A stretch of 64,000 bases of DNA, taken from the NCBI RefSeq assembly GCF_028768465.1, contig NZ_CP118225.1, positions 6,553,001 through 6,617,000 on the forward strand, given 5' to 3'. A program made the translations under genes and the position numbers. A model generated the notes under the pieces. The model saw only the letters and a list, made by a program, of their open reading frames with translations. It had not been told where the DNA came from and ran no database searches. This DNA is from Rhodopirellula sp. P2. Lineage in GTDB: Bacteria > Planctomycetota > Planctomycetia > Pirellulales > Pirellulaceae. Below, one piece after another: positions 38,379 to 46,403 of the stretch. Each line of letters starts with the position of its first letter. The stretch's first letter is position 1.

Positions 38379-40343
38379 GTGAAAACGATAAACCAAACCG
38401 GAATTGTCGTGCCGTTGCTTGTGGCCCACAACTTGGAACTCGCTAAGGAATGGCATCCATCGAAAAACGCCGATGTGGATCGCGATGCAGTTCCTCACAA
38501 CAGTAGCCGGACAGTTTGGTGGCGTTGCAGAAAAGATAAACGCCATGAATGGCGTGCCCAGGTCGCAGCACGTGCGATCCGCGGAAACGGTTGCCCGTAT
38601 TGCTCGGGCCGACGGGTATTGCCAGAAGACTCATTGCAATGCCTCTTTCCTGAAATCGCAGCCGAACTGCACCCAACCCGCAACGGCGATGTCGATGCGA
38701 GGGAACTCGCGCCACAATCGAATCGCAAAGTTTGGTGGCAATGCTCGAAGGACCGTTCCCACGAATGGCAATCCTGGGTGCAGCATCGCACCTCTGGGAC
38801 GAGCAACTGCCCGAAGTGCCGCAAAATCACGAACTCTATTTCGGTTACCGCACCTGCACTAGCGACCGAATTTCATCCTACCAAAAACGCCCCCAAAACT
38901 TCCGAAAACGTTACCCTCAGCAGTACGTTTCGAGCGTGGTGGCGTTGTTCGAAGGACCCAACTCACGAGTGGCAGGCCCAAGTAGCAACTCGTGCACGTG
39001 GGTTAGGGAATTGCCCAGACTGCAGAGCCAAACATCCCAACCACCGCCAAACCAAAAAGCGAACTAAGACACTGGGCAGACGAACCGTCGCGGACGATTC
39101 AGAACTGATGAAATACTGGCATGCTGAACGAAACTCAGAAGTCAACCCCTCAGAACTAACGTGCAGTTCATCGAAGGTCGTCTGGTGGAATTGTCCAAAG
39201 GGTCATGAGTGGGAAGCTTCCATCTCCCGCATGAATGACCGCGCTCATAAATGTAAAGAATGCCGCCCTGTAAATCGCGGATCCGTTCCGGAGCGAGATT
39301 CCATTTTCACCCTTCATCCCGAGCTTATAGATGAATGGCACCCTACAAAAAACGCAGACTTAGACCCGCGGCAAATCGGACCGGGAAGCCGACGCCGACC
39401 GGTTTGGCAATGCAAAGAGAACGCATCCCACGTCTGGGAAGCTTACGTATTCCAGCGAACCAAAGGATCACAATGCCCATACTGTGCTGGCACGAAGGTT
39501 GACTCTGACACTTGCTTGTCAGTAGTGGATCCTGAAACCGCGGCTCTTTGGCATCCTTCCTTGAATGCCTCGCTAAGCCCCGATAGCGTCAGCCGTCAAA
39601 GCGCGAGATCAGTCTGGTGGCAATGTGATGTGGATTCAACTCATCAGTGGAAACGCTCAATTCAGAACCAGGTGAATCTTCGCAGTTGCCCTGAGTGTGC
39701 AAAACGCGATCGCAACCATCTGCTCGACCAGTCGCTTGGGCGTGCCGTATCAGAAAATGTCGCGTTCTACGAGACCTTTGAAGTTTCACTTGGAAACCTA
39801 TCAAGGCTCGCGTTGATGGATATTTCGGATCCGGTCCTTCAACAGGTGCTGTTTCGGCAGGTGTACGCGGGTGTTGTAGCATCAATGGAAACGTACCTAT
39901 CTGACGCGTTCATCAATACCGTCGTACCTTCGACCGAATTACGACATCGCCTCATGAGGAGCACGCCCGAATTCACGGATAAACGCTACGGCCTAGATGA
40001 AATCATCGAGTGGGTAGCAAACTCCGAATCTCGTGTTAAAAAACACTTGCTCAGCCAAATCTATCACAACCTTTTTAAGGTTGAAAAGATGTTTTCAAGC
40101 GTCTTGCAGGTCGAGTTTCCCGCGAAGGAAAAGGTCGCACAGCTGACCCAAATCGTCAACCAACGCCATAACATTGTCCATCGAAACGGTCGTTCCAAGG
40201 ACGGTTCAACACGGGTCCTTACGCTTGGAGAAGTGAACGACACCATAAGACTAGTGCGAGATTTCATCGTCGGCATCGATAGCCAAATCGCTGCTCGCGC
40301 GTGGACAACACAAAAAACTGCTCACCAACCCTCGGCCGACTGA
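38379..40343 (+). CDS. Six zinc-ribbon repeats fused to a HEPN-like domain (candidate defence protein)
   Basis: A 654-residue cytoplasmic protein starting at GTG 38379 without a clear Shine-Dalgarno. Residues about 15-445 hold six repeats of one pattern: (L)WHPxKN, then WWxC..DxxHEWxA..., then CPxC. These match the treble-clef/DUF4379-type zinc ribbon often fused to nucleases. The remaining 210 residues are helical and contain QRHNIVHRNGRSKDG with Arg596 and His601, the Rx4H signature of HEPN ribonucleases (RiboL-PSP/MAE_28990-like). The gene sits just behind the integrase of a mobile island, a usual place for anti-phage cargo. It may be a nucleic-acid-sensing zinc array with an RNase effector; function is inferred. 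No partner gene is adjacent. Confidence 0.75.
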   Translation: MKTINQTGIVVPLLVAHNLELAKEWHPSKNADVDRDAVPHNSSRTVWWRCRKDKRHEWRAQVAARAIRGNGCPYCSGRRVLPEDSLQCLFPEIAAELHPTRNGDVDARELAPQSNRKVWWQCSKDRSHEWQSWVQHRTSGTSNCPKCRKITNSISVTAPALATEFHPTKNAPKTSENVTLSSTFRAWWRCSKDPTHEWQAQVATRARGLGNCPDCRAKHPNHRQTKKRTKTLGRRTVADDSELMKYWHAERNSEVNPSELTCSSSKVVWWNCPKGHEWEASISRMNDRAHKCKECRPVNRGSVPERDSIFTLHPELIDEWHPTKNADLDPRQIGPGSRRRPVWQCKENASHVWEAYVFQRTKGSQCPYCAGTKVDSDTCLSVVDPETAALWHPSLNASLSPDSVSRQSARSVWWQCDVDSTHQWKRSIQNQVNLRSCPECAKRDRNHLLDQSLGRAVSENVAFYETFEVSLGNLSRLALMDISDPVLQQVLFRQVYAGVVASMETYLSDAFINTVVPSTELRHRLMRSTPEFTDKRYGLDEIIEWVANSESRVKKHLLSQIYHNLFKVEKMFSSVLQVEFPAKEKVAQLTQIVNQRHNIVHRNGRSKDGSTRVLTLGEVNDTIRLVRDFIVGIDSQIAARAWTTQKTAHQPSAD

Positions 40344-40432
40344 CGCCAATTTCGGTTGCTCACGATCGACATCGTTTTCGTTTGTCTTGTTGTCGTGCCT
40401 GCGCGACGGCAACAAACTTTTGAGTCAGTCAT

Positions 40433-40642
40433 CTACAGAAGGTGCTTCGGCGGTCGCTCTTTATGTGCTCTCGTCCCTTTCTTTGTAAACCGTAACGCCC
40501 GCTTCACCTCGTCAAAGTCGAATCGAAGAGTGCCGCGGCCTGTTCCAATGCGATAGCATGGAATCTCACCTCGTTCGCGAAGTGCATAGATCGTTTTTCT
40601 ACTCACGCCGAGGCTGTTAGCAAGCTCTTTTACGCTGATCAT
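40433..40642 (-). CDS. Excisionase/AlpA-like helix-turn-helix protein
   Basis: 69 residues. MerR/excisionase-type HTH: ISVKELANSLGVSRKTIYAL, then RGEIPCYRIGTGRGTLRF and DFDEVKRAL. Such proteins act as recombination directionality factors or regulators. Its ATG overlaps the stop of the rep pseudogene by one base (TAATG), so rep and this gene form a coupled unit. With the integrase it completes the int-xis-rep set of an integrative plasmid. Confidence 0.82.
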   Translation of the reverse strand: MISVKELANSLGVSRKTIYALRERGEIPCYRIGTGRGTLRFDFDEVKRALRFTKKGTRAHKERPPKHLL

Positions 40643-41479
40643 TAGGCTGCTCTCCTTTCTTGGTTTGTTTCGTCGTCCGCTTGGCTGTCCAGACCGCTGA
40701 GGATGAAGGCCTTTTGGTAGCTGGCGAGAAAGTCTTCCTGATCGATTCGTATCTCGGCGTCGGAATTGCCTGCTTCCTGCAGCAATCGGTTGGCGTGGTC
40801 CAGAATAGCTTCGTAGGTCTCAAGCGGGACTGCCTGATCGAGCAACACCGCCTTCAGATGGTCGCGAGCTGTCTTGATAGCCCGCACGGGCAAAACGGAT
40901 TCCCGATCAATTGGCGTCAGATCTTCTTCGGTTCCCTGTAGCACCCGATCGGCCGCGTCGGCGATCGCTTGCCATAGCGGCAACACTTGCGAACGCGACT
41001 GATTTTTGTTGTCACGGTCGATTTCTGCTGTGGTTAGACGGAACTGGTTGTGCATTAACGTCTTGTAGATCGTTGCTGCCCTCTCGAAGAGATGCTCCGG
41101 TGTATCAACACTGTATTCCCGAAACTTGGCCCGACGTAGCTGCCATTCGACTCTTGTCGCCGCTTCCGGCATCTCCCCACCCCACCGCCTCGCGATCATT
41201 GCGTTCAGGTATTCCGTTTGTTGTTTTTGGCTCGCTTCGAACAGCTTGTCATAGACAATCAGATAACAGGGGGCTTTCCCGGCAGAGCCCCCCCGTCTTC
41301 CGCCTGGTCACGATGTTTTCGTGCAGTTGGCATGCACGAGTTCGAGTGATGAACTGATTGTTTGCAACAAGATCTTGCAGCTCCGTTACCGGCAGCCCGG
41401 CAACATCAATCGCGAGGTCCACTCGGTTGAGCTTCTTCCAGCGAACACGCCCGCCCAGTGCTTCGATAGAGAGGAGCAA
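40642..41479 (-). pseudogene. Rep_trans-like replication initiation protein, frameshifted
   Basis: The upstream part (41479-41285) reads WKKLNRVDLAIDVAG, then NNQFITRTRACQLHENIVTRRKTG; the downstream part (from about 41285) reads YDKLFEASQKQQTEYLNAM, ATRVEWQLRRAKFREY and a C-terminal helical region. These match the replication initiation factor (Rep_trans) pattern: RxDLAxD, YDKxxE, RxEwqLrR. A run of seven C at 41287-41294 is one base longer than the matching stretch in the copy at 57749 and breaks the frame. The N-terminal end also lacks a good start. The original initiator probably drove rolling-circle-type replication of the excised element. Confidence 0.75.
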
Positions 41480-41513
41480 ATAGCTGAGATCGGATTAGTG
41501 TATTCACCTCAAA

Positions 41514-41906
41514 TTACCCGGCCAGGCGCCTTATCGACTGCAGCCCAGGTACCTGCGAAAAGTCGCGTACATTGTGTGTGGCAAGCGGCACGCTCAATGC
41601 GATGGCGGTTGCGGCGATCCAGGCATCCGCAACATGGAGAACCCGCCCCGCTTTTTGGACGTCCGAGCGCAGCCGAGCCCAGGTTCGGCAGAGATGCTCG
41701 TCGACGGGGAAAACGAGGTACTGCTGAGCGATTAAGTTTTCGACTCGTTCGCGGCGTGCCTCACCCCAATGATGGAGTTCCTGCCACAACATCAACTCGG
41801 CCTGCGTTTGGAACGAGATGACAAGCTGCTTGCCATCCAGGGCCTGAGCGTAGCTTGCAAAGCGAGAGTCGTTCTTCAGATAAAACGAGAGGACGTCAGT
41901 GTCCAC
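41514..41906 (-). CDS. VapC-like PIN-domain toxin (copy 1)
   Basis: 130 residues with PIN acidic residues Asp4 (DTDVLSFYL), Glu37 (QTQAELML), Asp94 (HVADAWIAAT) and Asp115 (HNVRDF). It is a Mg-dependent RNase toxin, paired with the antitoxin upstream. The GTG at 41906 is used here. An ATG at 41922 overlaps the antitoxin stop (TGATG) but is out of frame: it reads MDRIVCGH then stop. Adding one GT unit to the GTGTG run would join it to the toxin as MDRIVC-VDTDVLSF. So either GTG is the real start or both copies carry an ancestral 2-base loss. The protein is identical to the copy at 57979-58371. Confidence 0.87.
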   Translation of the reverse strand: MDTDVLSFYLKNDSRFASYAQALDGKQLVISFQTQAELMLWQELHHWGEARRERVENLIAQQYLVFPVDEHLCRTWARLRSDVQKAGRVLHVADAWIAATAIALSVPLATHNVRDFSQVPGLQSIRRLAG

Positions 41907-41921
41907 ACACGATGCGGTCCA

Positions 41922-42257
41922 TCAGCGGCTGATTCCCCGCGTTGAAGCATCTTGGCGAGACTCGCCGACAAACCGAATAAAATCATCGACCGATTGATCT
42001 TCAGGCCAGATACCGGCAGGGCTCGATTTGCCAGCTTCGAAGGGAGCCACGCCTTGCTGCTTGGCAAGCAACTCAATGTCTACTCGTTCGGGCATCGCTT
42101 CGATAGCTTCTTCGCCATTGCTCGCGTGGCTTGCTGCTTGCTGTCTGGCGAGCAGCTCAAGAGCTCGCATCAATGCGGATTCGGTATTGGGAAACGCTCC
42201 GCTCGCGACGAGACCGTTTAGAACGCTCTCGTATTCCTGGGGGATGTCGATCGTCAT
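41922..42257 (-). CDS. VapB-like antitoxin (copy 1)
   Basis: 111 residues. The start at 42257 has a good Shine-Dalgarno (GGGAGG) and gives MTIDIPQEYESVLNGLVASG, with TESALMRALELL; this is a short DNA-binding, ribbon-helix-helix-like N-terminus. The C-terminal half (QQGVAPFEAGK, GIWPEDQSVDDFIRFV) is the likely toxin-binding tail. It lies directly upstream of the toxin gene and probably autoregulates the pair. It differs from copy 2 by Glu versus Val after QEY. Confidence 0.82.
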   Translation of the reverse strand: MTIDIPQEYESVLNGLVASGAFPNTESALMRALELLARQQAASHASNGEEAIEAMPERVDIELLAKQQGVAPFEAGKSSPAGIWPEDQSVDDFIRFVGESRQDASTRGISR

Positions 42258-42516
42258 GGCGGCCGCCTCCCTTGTTTCTCGCTGCATTCACTCAAGCAAT
42301 CATCACACGAATCTTTATTTTAGTCAATGAATTTGAAGCCGCTCGCTACGGGGGTTCCTCCATCATTCGCTTGAAACCAGGGCTTTTCTCGCGTTTTTGT
42401 TCGATAGCAGCTCGGTCACCACTGGCTCGTCATCAGAAATCAATGCGGCGGTCGATCGATCGGCATGAAACCTGGGTGACACCAGCTTTCCCCGCTTTGC
42501 ACTTGTGTGCAGGGTG

Positions 42517-42624
42517 GAGACATCGAAAAGCGTGACGCGGACGATTGGCGGTGGACTTGGCGAGACAACGACACTTGGCGACTGAGAATTGCCCGACGGA
42601 ACAGTTGGGGACAACTGTTCTACT
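42517..42624 (+). repeat. Hairpin-ended repeat, right part
   Basis: The body and right hairpin AACAGTTGGGGACAACTGTT are conserved, but the left hairpin is replaced by TTTGCACTTGTGTGCAGGG. The same replacement occurs at 58981-59089 as part of the duplication. Confidence 0.75.
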
Positions 42625-42708
42625 CTGATGCCATGGATTGCCAGGCTCCAATGGAGCTGGAGGCAGGATTGCCTCGGCAGAGACGGTGTGCGACACCGTG
42701 AAAGAAAA

Positions 42709-42751
42709 TCGGGATGACAAGATTCGAACTTGCGACCTCTGCACCCCCAGT
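42709..42751 (-). other. att site: tRNA-Pro 3'-half remnant (internal junction)
   Basis: 43 bp identical to the tRNA-Pro 3' half up to the anticodon loop. Beyond it the sequence changes to a short palindrome (TCGAGCCGCTCGA, 42751-42763). It marks the junction between the two stacked elements and is not a functional tRNA gene. Confidence 0.8.
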
Positions 42752-42806
42752 CGAGCCGCTCGACTCGAAAACCCTCGTATTCACTAGGTTTTAGGCGAAT
42801 TCGGAT

Positions 42807-42884
42807 TCCAGGAAGTGCACGATATAGGCCTGTTTCCCATGGGAAACGTGCACATATCGTGCACAAATTACCTTTCTTCCTGGA
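42807..42884. repeat. Nested inverted repeats, candidate origin or control site
   Basis: Three symmetric layers: TCCAGGAA (42807) with TTCCTGGA (42877-42884); GTGCACGATAT (42815-42825) with ATATCGTGCAC (42854-42864); and a perfect 16-bp palindrome GTTTCCCATGGGAAAC (42832-42847). It lies about 55 bp inside the second element next to its att site. Confidence 0.7.
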
Positions 42885-43219
42885 GGGGGACACTCTGCGA
42901 AGCTAGGTTTTGAAAACTTAGGCAGGCATCCGATAAACCACGCACTTCGTGTGCGTCGCCTCCTCGCCTGCGGCTCCCTTGGTTCAATGCTCGATCCAGC
43001 ATAGGCGGCTTCGTGCCGCAAAGGTGGCGGACCTCGTGTCCGCCACGCGTTCACTCCGGTGCATCCGTTGGCAAACCAATGTCCGACACCTTTGATCGCG
43101 TCCGTTGCCCGGCGGCTTATCGCGAGAAAGTGTCCGGCGATGGCAAGGCTCTTTTGGAAGGACCGTCGCAAGGTTTTTAGCTAGAAATGAAGCCGCGGAA
43201 GAAAAAAGAGACCACAATC

Positions 43220-44813
43220 GAATGGCACGGGCGTAAGCCTCGTCGATCAACATGTCGTTGGTGTAGTGCCCTGAGCACCCAACCCGTAGTGCTAGCAAAT
43301 AGGTCGGTCACCTGTCTAGCATTTCAGGTGCCAATTTTGATTTGAAATCACGGTGAAACCTCGCTGAAATGGTGTTAGTTGAATCCACTAATCCCAGGAG
43401 GCTCCGCCGTGAACTCGTATTCTAACGACACTCCCGCAGACGTTCAAAGCAAATTGAAATCCGCTTCATCTCTATGCCTGGACTTTCTGCTGCCCAAGCC
43501 CGAGATCATTCAAATTTGTGAAGAGATCGGACACAAGTTTCGTGATCGCACGTACAACCCGATGATCGTCGTTTGGATGTTCATCAACCAGGTCCTCTCA
43601 GCCGACCACAGTTGCCAACAAGCGGTCACGCGATTCAATGCTTGGCGAGTCGCTCGCGGTCTTCGTAAGGTCAGCAGCGAAACCACATCTTACTGCAAAG
43701 CCAGATGCCGACTCCCTGAGGCCCTCTTTGAGCGATTGCTTAGCCAGACCGCCAAACGCTGCGAAGAAGCTACCAATGAGGCGTGGTTGTTTCACGACCG
43801 GATCGTTGAGATGGTTGATGGATGGACACTCACCATGGCCGACACAAAGGAGAACCAAGAGGAGTATCCGCAGATGAAATCGCAGAAGCCAGGCTGTGGA
43901 TTCCCAATGGCTCGAATGATCGGTCTCTTCTCACTCGCGACCGGCGCGATCAACCACTTTGCGATTGGCCCTTACACGGGAAAACAAACCGGGGAGACCT
44001 CGCTGCTTCGATCCATCTTTGACCGGCTTTTGCGGGGCAGAATCTTGCTTGCGGATCGCTACTACGCAAGTTTCTGGCTGCTTGCCGAAGGCCAGAGGCG
44101 TGGCATCGATTTGGTTGCCCGAGCGCATCATCTTCGCAAGAACGACTTTCGTCGCGGACTCAAACTGGGCTATCTCGATCAATTGGTCCTATACCAAAAA
44201 CCGCAACGTCCGAAGTGGATGAGCGAAGACGAGTACGCTCAGTATCCCGATTCGATTTTCGTTCGACACTTGAAGTACAAGGTGACTCAAAAGGGGTTTC
44301 GCACACGTGAGATCACGCTGGCAACGACGCTGCTTGATGCGGATATCTACACAGCGGAAGAACTTGCAGAGCTTTACTCTCGACGGTGGTTAGTTGAGTT
44401 ACACATCCGCAGTTTGAAAACTCAAATGCAAATGGATCACTTGCGATGCAAGAGTCCTCAGATGGTGCGTAAGGAGATCCACTGTCACATGATCGGTTAC
44501 AACTTGGTTCGCTGTGCGATGTTGGCCTCCGCGTTGAAGTTCGGCTTGTGCCCAACCCGACTCAGCTTCACTGGCGCCATGCGGGCAATCGAAGAGTTCG
44601 CTTCGTCGCTTCGCTTGGGCTCGATCCGCCCCCAGCAGCAATGGGCGAACTTACTTGAAGTGATTTCCGAATTGACCGTTGGCAACCGACCGGGCAGGCA
44701 AGAAAAAAGAGAAATCAAACGGCGAGCGAAGAACTACAAGCTGATGCAATGCCCATGCAATCCGAACCGAAACCGTTACGCCACAGCAGCTTAGGCTTAC
44801 GCCCGTGCCATTC
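43220..44813 (+). mobile_element. IS4-family insertion sequence
   Basis: Perfect inverted repeats (AATGGCACGGGCGTAAGCCT at 43221-43240 and its complement at 44793-44812, plus one flanking G/C pair) enclose a single transposase gene. No target-site duplication was found, so one flank may be rearranged. Confidence 0.85.
43409..44794 (+). CDS. IS4-family transposase
   Basis: About 461 residues. GTG 43409 follows a perfect AGGAGG at 43396-43401; a TTG at 43379 is less likely. DDE residues: first Asp in EMVDGWTLTMADTKE, second in LLADRYYASFWLLA and the Glu in RRWLVELHIRSLKTQM, the IS4-type Y-(2)-R-(3)-E-(6)-K-like block. Full length and uninterrupted, lying within matched inverted repeats, so it is probably functional. 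Confidence 0.92.
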   Translation: MNSYSNDTPADVQSKLKSASSLCLDFLLPKPEIIQICEEIGHKFRDRTYNPMIVVWMFINQVLSADHSCQQAVTRFNAWRVARGLRKVSSETTSYCKARCRLPEALFERLLSQTAKRCEEATNEAWLFHDRIVEMVDGWTLTMADTKENQEEYPQMKSQKPGCGFPMARMIGLFSLATGAINHFAIGPYTGKQTGETSLLRSIFDRLLRGRILLADRYYASFWLLAEGQRRGIDLVARAHHLRKNDFRRGLKLGYLDQLVLYQKPQRPKWMSEDEYAQYPDSIFVRHLKYKVTQKGFRTREITLATTLLDADIYTAEELAELYSRRWLVELHIRSLKTQMQMDHLRCKSPQMVRKEIHCHMIGYNLVRCAMLASALKFGLCPTRLSFTGAMRAIEEFASSLRLGSIRPQQQWANLLEVISELTVGNRPGRQEKREIKRRAKNYKLMQCPCNPNRNRYATAA

Positions 44814-44841
44814 CCGCCTGGCCCCTTTTAATGCAAAACAA

Positions 44842-45876
44842 CTACTCTTTCGAACGAATCATTTTGATCTTATCACCCATTGACTTCGCGATTTCATCAT
44901 GAGACAGATCCCATTGCGAGTTAAGGCGGTCGTCAAAATACATTCTCCAAGGCTTGTCCAATGTTTCTAAGTCCTCAATGCTCCGGCTCGAACCATCCAA
45001 CGGAAAATCCGCAAGTGATCCCCAGTCCATGAGCAGGGACGCTTCGGATTCTACGTTTTGCCGTAAATCGAAAGCCTGAACGACGAGTCGTTGCGGGACA
45101 TGCACACCGTTGATCTTGTCCGAGGACCATTCTACCTCGGAGAGAGAGAAAATTCGCTCGTCTCTGGAATTTGCGAACGTTGTCTGCCGGTTTGCTGTTC
45201 GCCATATACATCTCACCGGCCGAACAGGATTTGACTTCGCAAACACAAGTTCAACTGATGTTGCTTTCCTTTCGCCCACATGCCAGATTCCGAACTTGTG
45301 ACCGTCCGAACTGACACCTTCACCGAGCAGAGTCGAGTTGCTGATCAGTACCAAAACGCCATAGTTTTCATCAACAATTTCAGACCCGCTCAGATCGAAA
45401 AAAGGAGCAAGACATGCAAAGTAGGGGTCAAAGCGTGGGCCTCGCTGAGGCAAACTTATCTTGCCGACTTCGCCAATCTCAAGACTGTCACGCGCCGTTC
45501 CGGAGCCAAATCTTCGGCAAACTCTACCCGGAAAATCAAATCGCTCCACGCAAAAACGAGCTCTCTCGTTTTCCAGATTCTGTGGCGAGCAACTAGACGA
45601 CCAGAAACGCATGCGATCTGAACGACAGTCGAGGATTGAAAATTCTGAATCCTTAGATCCAGATAGAAGTCGGTCGATCTGCCAGGTCTTGGAATGGATC
45701 ATCACGGCACGCCTCACGCATGCGTCCTCCCCGCCAAGAACAAACTCTATTGCCAAATCTTCCACAGAAGTTGGAGCTGTTTCCAGCACCCCTTGGGCAG
45801 ATACTGTATTTAGCAACGCTAATTGAGGCACTGCCATCGTCATCCATGACAGAACGACACACACACGCAAGATCAT
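44842..45876 (-). CDS. Hypothetical secreted protein
   Basis: 344 residues beginning MILRVCVVLSWMTMAVPQLA, a likely signal peptide cleaved after an Ala-Gln near residue 27. No recognisable domain. Seven or so Cys and many beta-like stretches suggest an extracytoplasmic fold. It is the third of three same-strand genes encoding exported proteins (with 45925-46347 and 46404-47479), possibly one operon transcribed from the ISL3 side. The region has AT-richer codon use than the flanking chromosome, fitting an island origin. I do not recognise a function. Confidence 0.7.
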   Translation of the reverse strand: MILRVCVVLSWMTMAVPQLALLNTVSAQGVLETAPTSVEDLAIEFVLGGEDACVRRAVMIHSKTWQIDRLLSGSKDSEFSILDCRSDRMRFWSSSCSPQNLENERARFCVERFDFPGRVCRRFGSGTARDSLEIGEVGKISLPQRGPRFDPYFACLAPFFDLSGSEIVDENYGVLVLISNSTLLGEGVSSDGHKFGIWHVGERKATSVELVFAKSNPVRPVRCIWRTANRQTTFANSRDERIFSLSEVEWSSDKINGVHVPQRLVVQAFDLRQNVESEASLLMDWGSLADFPLDGSSRSIEDLETLDKPWRMYFDDRLNSQWDLSHDEIAKSMGDKIKMIRSKE

Positions 45877-45924
45877 GATCCACCTTGTGTAGAAGAGAGG
45901 TTATATAAAACTATATGGAAACTA

Positions 45925-46347
45925 CTACGGAGGCCCAGGGTCAGACGGGTCGCCATCACATGGAAGCCCGGTAACGTGAGCATCTTCTGCCGTTATTGCG
46001 TACTCTGGCCCTAGCAACTCCGAAGGGTAGCAGTCCTTTCCGAACGTGCCAAGCCGACACTGGCATGTATGAGTATGGGCGCAATAGACCAAGGAGACCG
46101 AGAGCTGGACACCATTTTCCATATCCTCTACCGGTGGCGTGTAACTAATGTCGTTTGGAGCTGGAGACAGTATAAACGGGCATAAACCAGCTCCAATTTC
46201 GCATTCCGGATCGAAGCAATTTTGAGTGGGCGGAGGCGGACCGCCAAAACAACTGTCTTCAACCCCTAGTATTCCGCAAGTCGTGTACTGCGAATAAGCG
46301 TGAGACGTCCAGAACACCGAAAAGAGACAAACCGTCAAATACCGCAT
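45925..46347 (-). CDS. Small cysteine-rich secreted protein
   Basis: 140 residues from ATG 46347 (Shine-Dalgarno AAGGAG, 7 bases upstream). Signal peptide MRYLTVCLFSVFWTSHAYS, then a Cys-rich body (TCGILGVEDSCFGGPPPPTQ, CFDPEC, CAHTHTCQCRLG) and a Pro/Asp end. About ten Cys suggest disulfide bonding outside the cytoplasm. No known family recognised. It sits between a DUF1573 gene and another exported protein on the same strand. Confidence 0.72.
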   Translation of the reverse strand: MRYLTVCLFSVFWTSHAYSQYTTCGILGVEDSCFGGPPPPTQNCFDPECEIGAGLCPFILSPAPNDISYTPPVEDMENGVQLSVSLVYCAHTHTCQCRLGTFGKDCYPSELLGPEYAITAEDAHVTGLPCDGDPSDPGPP

Positions 46348-46403
46348 CGAATTCTCCTTATCTGAAACAACCAATTCAACATGACTTTCGCTTGAACACG
46401 TTT

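Larger units (their letters stand above)
41174..42640. repeat. 1.47-kb duplication, copy 1 (rep part, VapBC, repeat end)
   Basis: Nearly identical to 57643-59105, same orientation. It starts inside rep (MIARRWGG codons) and ends just after the hairpin repeat (GCCATGGATTGCC). Few differences: one-base insertion in the C run, one residue in the antitoxin. This indicates a recent duplication or two insertions of one element family. Confidence 0.88.
42258..43219. other. Repeat-rich junction between the two stacked elements
   Basis: No gene. Contents: the right half of the hairpin-ended repeat, the middle att copy (42709-42751), a nested inverted-repeat structure (42807-42884) and unassigned sequence up to the IS4 left end. 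Confidence 0.5.
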
